Source: Closterium sp. NIES-65 (Eukaryota > Streptophyta > Zygnematophyceae > Desmidiales > Closteriaceae). Taken from it: DNA of 64,000 bases. The notes below the pieces were generated by a model, which saw only the letters and a program-made list of their open reading frames with translations, was not told the DNA's origin and did not search any database. The stretch spans positions 1-64,000 of the forward strand of contig CANXME010000814.1 in assembly GCA_948144175.1 (NCBI GenBank). Direction: 5' to 3'. The translations under genes and the position numbers were made by a program. Positions within the stretch are counted from its first letter, which is position 1. Every line of letters begins with the position of its first letter. This document shows, one piece after another, positions 59,501-64,000 of the stretch.

Positions 59501-62200
59501 TGGTCTAGGACCTTGCCTGCTATAGCAGCTTTCGTGGTCACAGAGCTTGCCTGGTCCAGGAGCTCGCCTGGTCCAGGAGCTTCCCTGGTCCAGGAGCTTG
59601 CCTGGTCGAGGAGCTTGCCTGGTCTAGGAGCTTGCCTGGTCCAAGAGCTTGCCTAGTCCAGGAGCTTGCCTGGTCCAGGAGCTTGCCTGGTCCACAAGCC
59701 TGCCTGGTCTAAGAGCTTGCCTGGTCCACGAGCGTGCCTGGTCCACGAGCGTGCATGATCCAGGAGCTTGCTTGGTCCACGAGCTTGCCTGGTCCACGGG
59801 CATGCCTCGTCCAGGAGTGTGCCTGGTCCACGAGCGTGCTTGGTCCAGGAGCTTGCCTGGTCTAGGAGCTTGTCTGGTCCAGGAGCTTGCCTGGTCCAGG
59901 AGTTTGCTGGTCCAGGAGCTTGCCTGGTCCAGGAGCTTGCTTGGTCCAGAAGCGTTCCTGGTCCAAGAGCTTGCCTGGTCTAGGAGCATGCCTGGTCCAA
60001 GAGCTTGCGTGGTCCAGGAGCTTGCCTTGTCGAGGAGCTTGCCTGGTCCAGGAGCGTTCCAGGTCCTGAAGCGTGCCTGGTCCAGGAGCTTGCCTGGTCA
60101 AGGAGCTTGCCTGGTCCTGGAGCTTGCCTGGTCCAAGAGCGTGTTTGGTCCACGATACTGCCTGGTCCAAGAGCTTGCCTGGTCGAGGAACGTGCCTGGT
60201 CCACGAGCGTGCCTGGTCCAGGAGCTAGCCTGGTCCAGAAGCTTGCTTGGTCCACGAGCTTTCCTGGTCCAGGAGCTTGCCTCGTCCAGGAGCTTGCTTG
60301 GTCCAGAAGCCCGCCTGGCCTAAGAGGAGCGTGGAGCGGAGCGTGCCTCGTCCAAGAACTTGGGTGATCGAGGAGCTTGCCTAGTCCAGGAGCTTGCCTG
60401 GTCCAAGAGCTTGCCTGGTCTTGGAGCTTGCCTGGACCAGGAGCGTGCCTGGTCAACGAGCGTGCCTGGTCCAGGAGCTTGCCTGGTCCAGGAGCTTGCC
60501 TGGTCCAGGAGCTTGCCTGGTCTAGGAGCTTGCCTGGCTCACGAGCCTGCCTGGTCCAAGAGCTAGCCTGGTCCACGAGCGTGCCTGGTCCACGAGCGTG
60601 CCTGATCCAGGAGCTTGCCTGGTCCAGGAGCTTGCTTAGTCTAGAAGCTTACCTGGTCCAGGAGCTTACCTGGTCGAGGAGCTTGCCTGGTCTAGGAGCT
60701 TGCCTGGTCCAGGAGGTTGCCTGGTCCAGAAGCCTGCCTGGTCCAAGAGCTTGCCTGTTCCAGGATCGTGCCTGGTCCAAGAGCTTGCGTGGTCTAGGAG
60801 CTTGCGTGGACCAGGAGCTTGCCTGGTGCACAAGCTTGCCTGGTCCACGAGCGTGCCTGGTCCAAGAGCGTGCCTGGTCCAGGAGCGTGCCTGGTCCAGG
60901 AGCGTGCCTGGTCCAGGAGCGTGCCTGGTCCAGGAGCTTGCCTGGTCTAACAGCTTGCCTGGTCCAGGAGAATGCCTGGTCCAGAAGCTTGCCTGATCCA
61001 GGAGCTTGCCTGGTCCAGGTGCTTGCCTGGTCTAGGATCTTGCCTGGTCTAGGAGCATGCATAATCCACGAGCTTGCCAGGTCCAAGAGCTTGCCTGGTC
61101 CAGGAGCGAGCCTGGTCCAGGAGCGTGCCTGGTCCAGGAGCGTGCCTGGTCCAGGAGCTTGCCTGGTCTAACAGCTTGCCTGGTCCAGGAGCGGTCCTGG
61201 TCCAGGAGCTTGCCTGATCCTGGAGCTTGCCTGGTCCAGGAGCTTGCCTGGTCTAGGATCTTGCCTTGTCAAGGGGCATGCCTCGTCCACGAGCTTGCCT
61301 GGTCCAAGAGCTTGCCTGGTCCAGGAGCTTACCTGGTCCAGGATCTTGCCTAGTCCAGGAGCTTGCCTGGTCCGGGAGCTTGCCTGGTCCAGGAGCTTGC
61401 CTGGTCCAAGAGCTTGCCTGGTCTAGGAGCTTGCCTACTCCAGGAGCTTGCCTAGTCCAGGAGCCTGCCAGGTCCATGAGTTTGCCTAGTCCAGAAGCTT
61501 GCCTGGTCCACGAGGTTGCCTGGTCTAGGAGCTTGCATGGTCGAGGAGCGTGCACGGTCCAGGAGCTTGCCTCGTCCAGGAGCTTGCCTGGTCGAGGAGC
61601 TTGCCTGGTCTAGGAGCTTGCCTAGTGCAGGAGCTTGCCTAGTCCACGAGTGTGCTTGGTCCACGAGTTTGCGTGGTCCAAAAGTATGCCTAGTCCTGGA
61701 GCTTACCTGGTCTAGGAGCTTGCATGGTCCAGGAGCGTGCCTGGTCCAGAAGCTTGCCTGGTCGAAGAGCTTGCCTGGTCCAAGAGCTTGCGTGGTCTAG
61801 GAGCTTGCCTGGTCCAGGAGCTTGCCTTGTCTAGGAGCTTGCCTAGTCCAGGAGCTAGCCTGGTCCAGGAGCCTGCCTGGTCCACGAGTTTGCCTAATCC
61901 AGAAGCTTGCCTGGTCCATGAGCTTGCCTGGTCCAAAAGCTTGCCTGGTCTAGGACCTTGCCTGCTATAGCAGCTTTCGTGGTCACGGAGCTTGCCTGGT
62001 CCAGGAGCTCGCCTGGTCCAGGAGCTTGCCTGGTCCAAGAGCGTGCCTGGTCCACAAGCTTGCCTCGTCCAGGAGCTTGCCTTGTGCAGGAGCTTGCCTG
62101 GTCGAGGAGCTTGCCTGGTCTAGGAGCTTGCCTGGTCCAAGAGCTTGCCTAGTCCAGGAGCTTGCCTGGTCCAGGAGCTTGCCTGGTCCAAGAGCTTGCC
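56600..62200 (+). repeat. segmental duplication of about 2.4-3.1 kb in the 17-bp array
   Basis: Two long blocks share rare strings. TAAGAGGAGCGTGGAGCGG is at 57196 and 60321 (offset 3,125 bp), and the distinctive TATAGCAGCTTTCGTGGTCAC is at 59521 and 61966 (offset 2,445 bp). The fall in offset between these pairs corresponds to a block of about 0.7 kb that is present twice in the first copy and once in the second. Confidence 0.75.
57430..58850 (+). repeat. 714-748 bp tandem duplication nested in the 17-bp array
   Basis: AAGAGCTAGC at 57433 recurs at 58181 (748 bp, 44 units). Further along, the same series of units is offset by 714 bp (42 units), because two units present in the first copy are missing from the second. 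A third relative starts near 60558, within the larger duplication. Confidence 0.75.
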
Positions 62201-62280
62201 TGGTCGAGGAGCTTGCCTGGTCCAGGAGCTTGCCTTGTCCAAGAGCTTGCCTGGTCCAGGAGCTTGCCTGGTCCAGGACT

Positions 62281-64000
62281 GTACCTGGACCAGGCAAGAT
62301 CCTAGACCAGGCAAGCTCCTGGACCACGCAAGCTTCTGGATCAGGCAAGCTCCTGGACCAAGCACGCTCCTGGACCAGGCAAGCTCTTAGACCAGGCAAG
62401 GTCGTGGACCACGCAAGCTCGTGGATCAGGCACGCTCCTAGACCAAGCAAGCACCTGGACCAGGCACGCTCCTGGACCAGGCACGCTCATGGACCAGGCA
62501 CGCTCCTGGACCAGGCACGCTACTGGACCATGCACACTCCTGGACCGCGTAAGCTCCTAGACCAGGCAAGCTCTTGGACCAGGCAATCTCGTGGACTAGG
62601 CAAGCTTGTGGACTAAGCAAGCTCCTGGACCAGGCAAGCTCTTGGACCAGGTAAGCTCCTGGACTAGGCAAGCTTCTGGACCACGCAAACTCGTGGACCA
62701 GGCACGCTCTTGGACCAGGCAAGCTCCTGGACTAGGCAAGCCCCTAGACCAGGCATGCTCCTGGACCAGGCAAGCTCCTGGACCACGCAAGCTCTTGGAC
62801 CAGGCAAGCTCTTAGACCAGGCAAGCTAGTGGACTAGGCAAGCTCCTGGACCAAGCAAGCTCCTGGACCAGGCAAGCTCTTGGACTAGGCAAGCTCCTGG
62901 ACTAGGCAAGTTCTAGACTAGGCAAGCTCTTGGACTAGGCAAGCTCCTGGACCACGCAAGCTCTTGGACCAGGCAAGCTCTTGGACCAGGCAATCTCGTG
63001 AATCAGGCACGCTCCTGGACCAGGCAACCACCTGGACCAGGCACGCTCCTGGACCAGGCACGCTCGTGGACTAGGCACGCTCCTGGACCAGGCACGCTCC
63101 TGGACCAGGCACGCTCCTGGACCACACAAGCTCTTGGACCAGGCAAGCTCTTGGACCATGCAATCTCGTGGACGAGGCAAGCTGTGGACTAAGCAAGCTC
63201 TTGGACCAGGCAAGCTCTTGGACCAGGCAAGCTTGTGGACTAGGCAAGCTTCTGGACCACGCAAACTTGTGGACCAGGCACGCTCCTTGACCAGGCAAGC
63301 TCCTGGACCAGGCAAGCTCCTGGACCAGGCAAACTCTTGGACCAGGCAAGCTTCTTGACCAGGCAAACTCGTGGACCAGGCATGCTCCTGGACTAGGCAA
63401 GCTCCTGGACTAGGCAAGCCCCTAGACCAGGCAAGCTCCTGGACCAGGCAAGCTCCTGGACCACGCAAGCTCTTGGACCAGGCAAGCTCTTAGACCAGGC
63501 AAGCTAGTGGACTAGGCAAGCTCCTGGACCCGGCAAGATCCTGGACCAGGCAAGCTCTTGGACTAGGCAAGCTCCTGGACCAGGCAAGCTTCTCGACGAG
63601 GCAAACTCGTGGACCAGACAAGCTCCTGGACCAGGCAAGCTCCTGGACCAGGCAAGCTCTTGGACCAAGCAAGCTCCTGGACCAGGTAAGCTTCTGGACC
63701 AAGCAAACTCGTGGACCAGGCACGCTCCTGGACCACGCAAGCTCCTGGACTAGGCAAGCTCCTAGACGAGGCAAGCTCCTGGACCAGGCAAGCTCCAGGA
63801 CCACGCAAGCTCTTGGACTAGGCAAGCTCTTGGACCAGGCAAGCTCCTGGACCAGGCAAGCTCCTGGACCAGGCAAGCTCTTGGACCAGGCAACCTCCTA
63901 GAAAAGGCAAGCTCCTGGACCAGGCAAGCTCATGAACCAGGCACGCTCATGGACCAGGCAAGCTCCTAGACTAGCCAAGCTCTTGGACTAGGCACGCTCC
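62281..64000 (-). repeat. 17-bp satellite array, segment 5, inverted, open at the window edge
   Basis: Orientation reverses again to AGGCAAGCTCCTGGACC and continues past the end of the window. The junction is an inverted repeat, CTTGCCTGGTCCAGG and its reverse complement (62263-62277 and 62284-62298), around the spacer ACTGTA. Confidence 0.95.

Larger units (their letters stand above)
52387..62280 (+). repeat. 17-bp satellite array, segment 4
   Basis: About 580 units in the same orientation and phase as the array left of the copia element, confirming that one array was split by the insertion. Clusters of GCGTGCC-type units occur around 54.45-54.57, 54.80-54.90 and 57.73-57.83 kb. No gene or unique sequence is seen. 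Confidence 0.95.

Noticed and set aside
1..64000. Telomere or canonical CENP-B box
   Set aside because: No TTAGGG/TTTAGGG-type repeat is seen, and the 17-mer does not match the TTCG....A..CGGG pattern.

Overview
This 64-kb window is almost entirely satellite DNA from a eukaryotic genome. Three unrelated-looking tandem repeats lie head to tail with no unique sequence between them, and the only genuine gene is the gag-pol gene of one intact Ty1/copia-type LTR retrotransposon. The priming site complementary to the 3' end of initiator methionine tRNA and the single uninterrupted gag-pol frame are typical of plant and green-algal copia elements. A green-lineage host is therefore my best guess, held weakly. 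Nothing here looks bacterial: there is no operon, tRNA, rRNA or CRISPR.

Layout. (1) Positions 1-21213: about 1,180 copies of an 18-bp monomer, GTCCGGACACAAGCATGC. A core at about 10.34-14.73 kb shows no variation. The right flank is diverged, and the left 9 kb carries many 1-bp length changes. (2) Positions 21214-30349: about 1,520 copies of a hexamer, written GTCCAC up to about 21973 and then reversed to GTGGAC, with kilobase-scale higher-order repeats. (3) Positions 30350-64000: about 1,600 copies of a 17-bp monomer, GGTCCAGGAGCTTGCCT, which changes strand at about 31570, 33821 and 62280 and contains several segmental tandem duplications of 0.3-3.1 kb. (4) Positions 45884-52386: a copia element of 6,503 bp on the minus strand, inserted inside a 17-bp unit with a perfect 5-bp target-site duplication (GTCCA) and 829-bp LTRs that differ at only three positions.

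Most long open frames are artefacts. The 18- and 6-bp units are multiples of three and lack stop codons, and the 17-bp unit is also free of stops in most phases. All three frames on both strands stay open for long distances without coding anything. The biology is in the structure: homogenisation of a core, decay of CpG sites in a flank, palindromic strand-switch junctions, nested duplications, and one recent retrotransposon insertion. Together these suggest a heterochromatic block, possibly pericentromeric, but nothing in the sequence proves a centromere.
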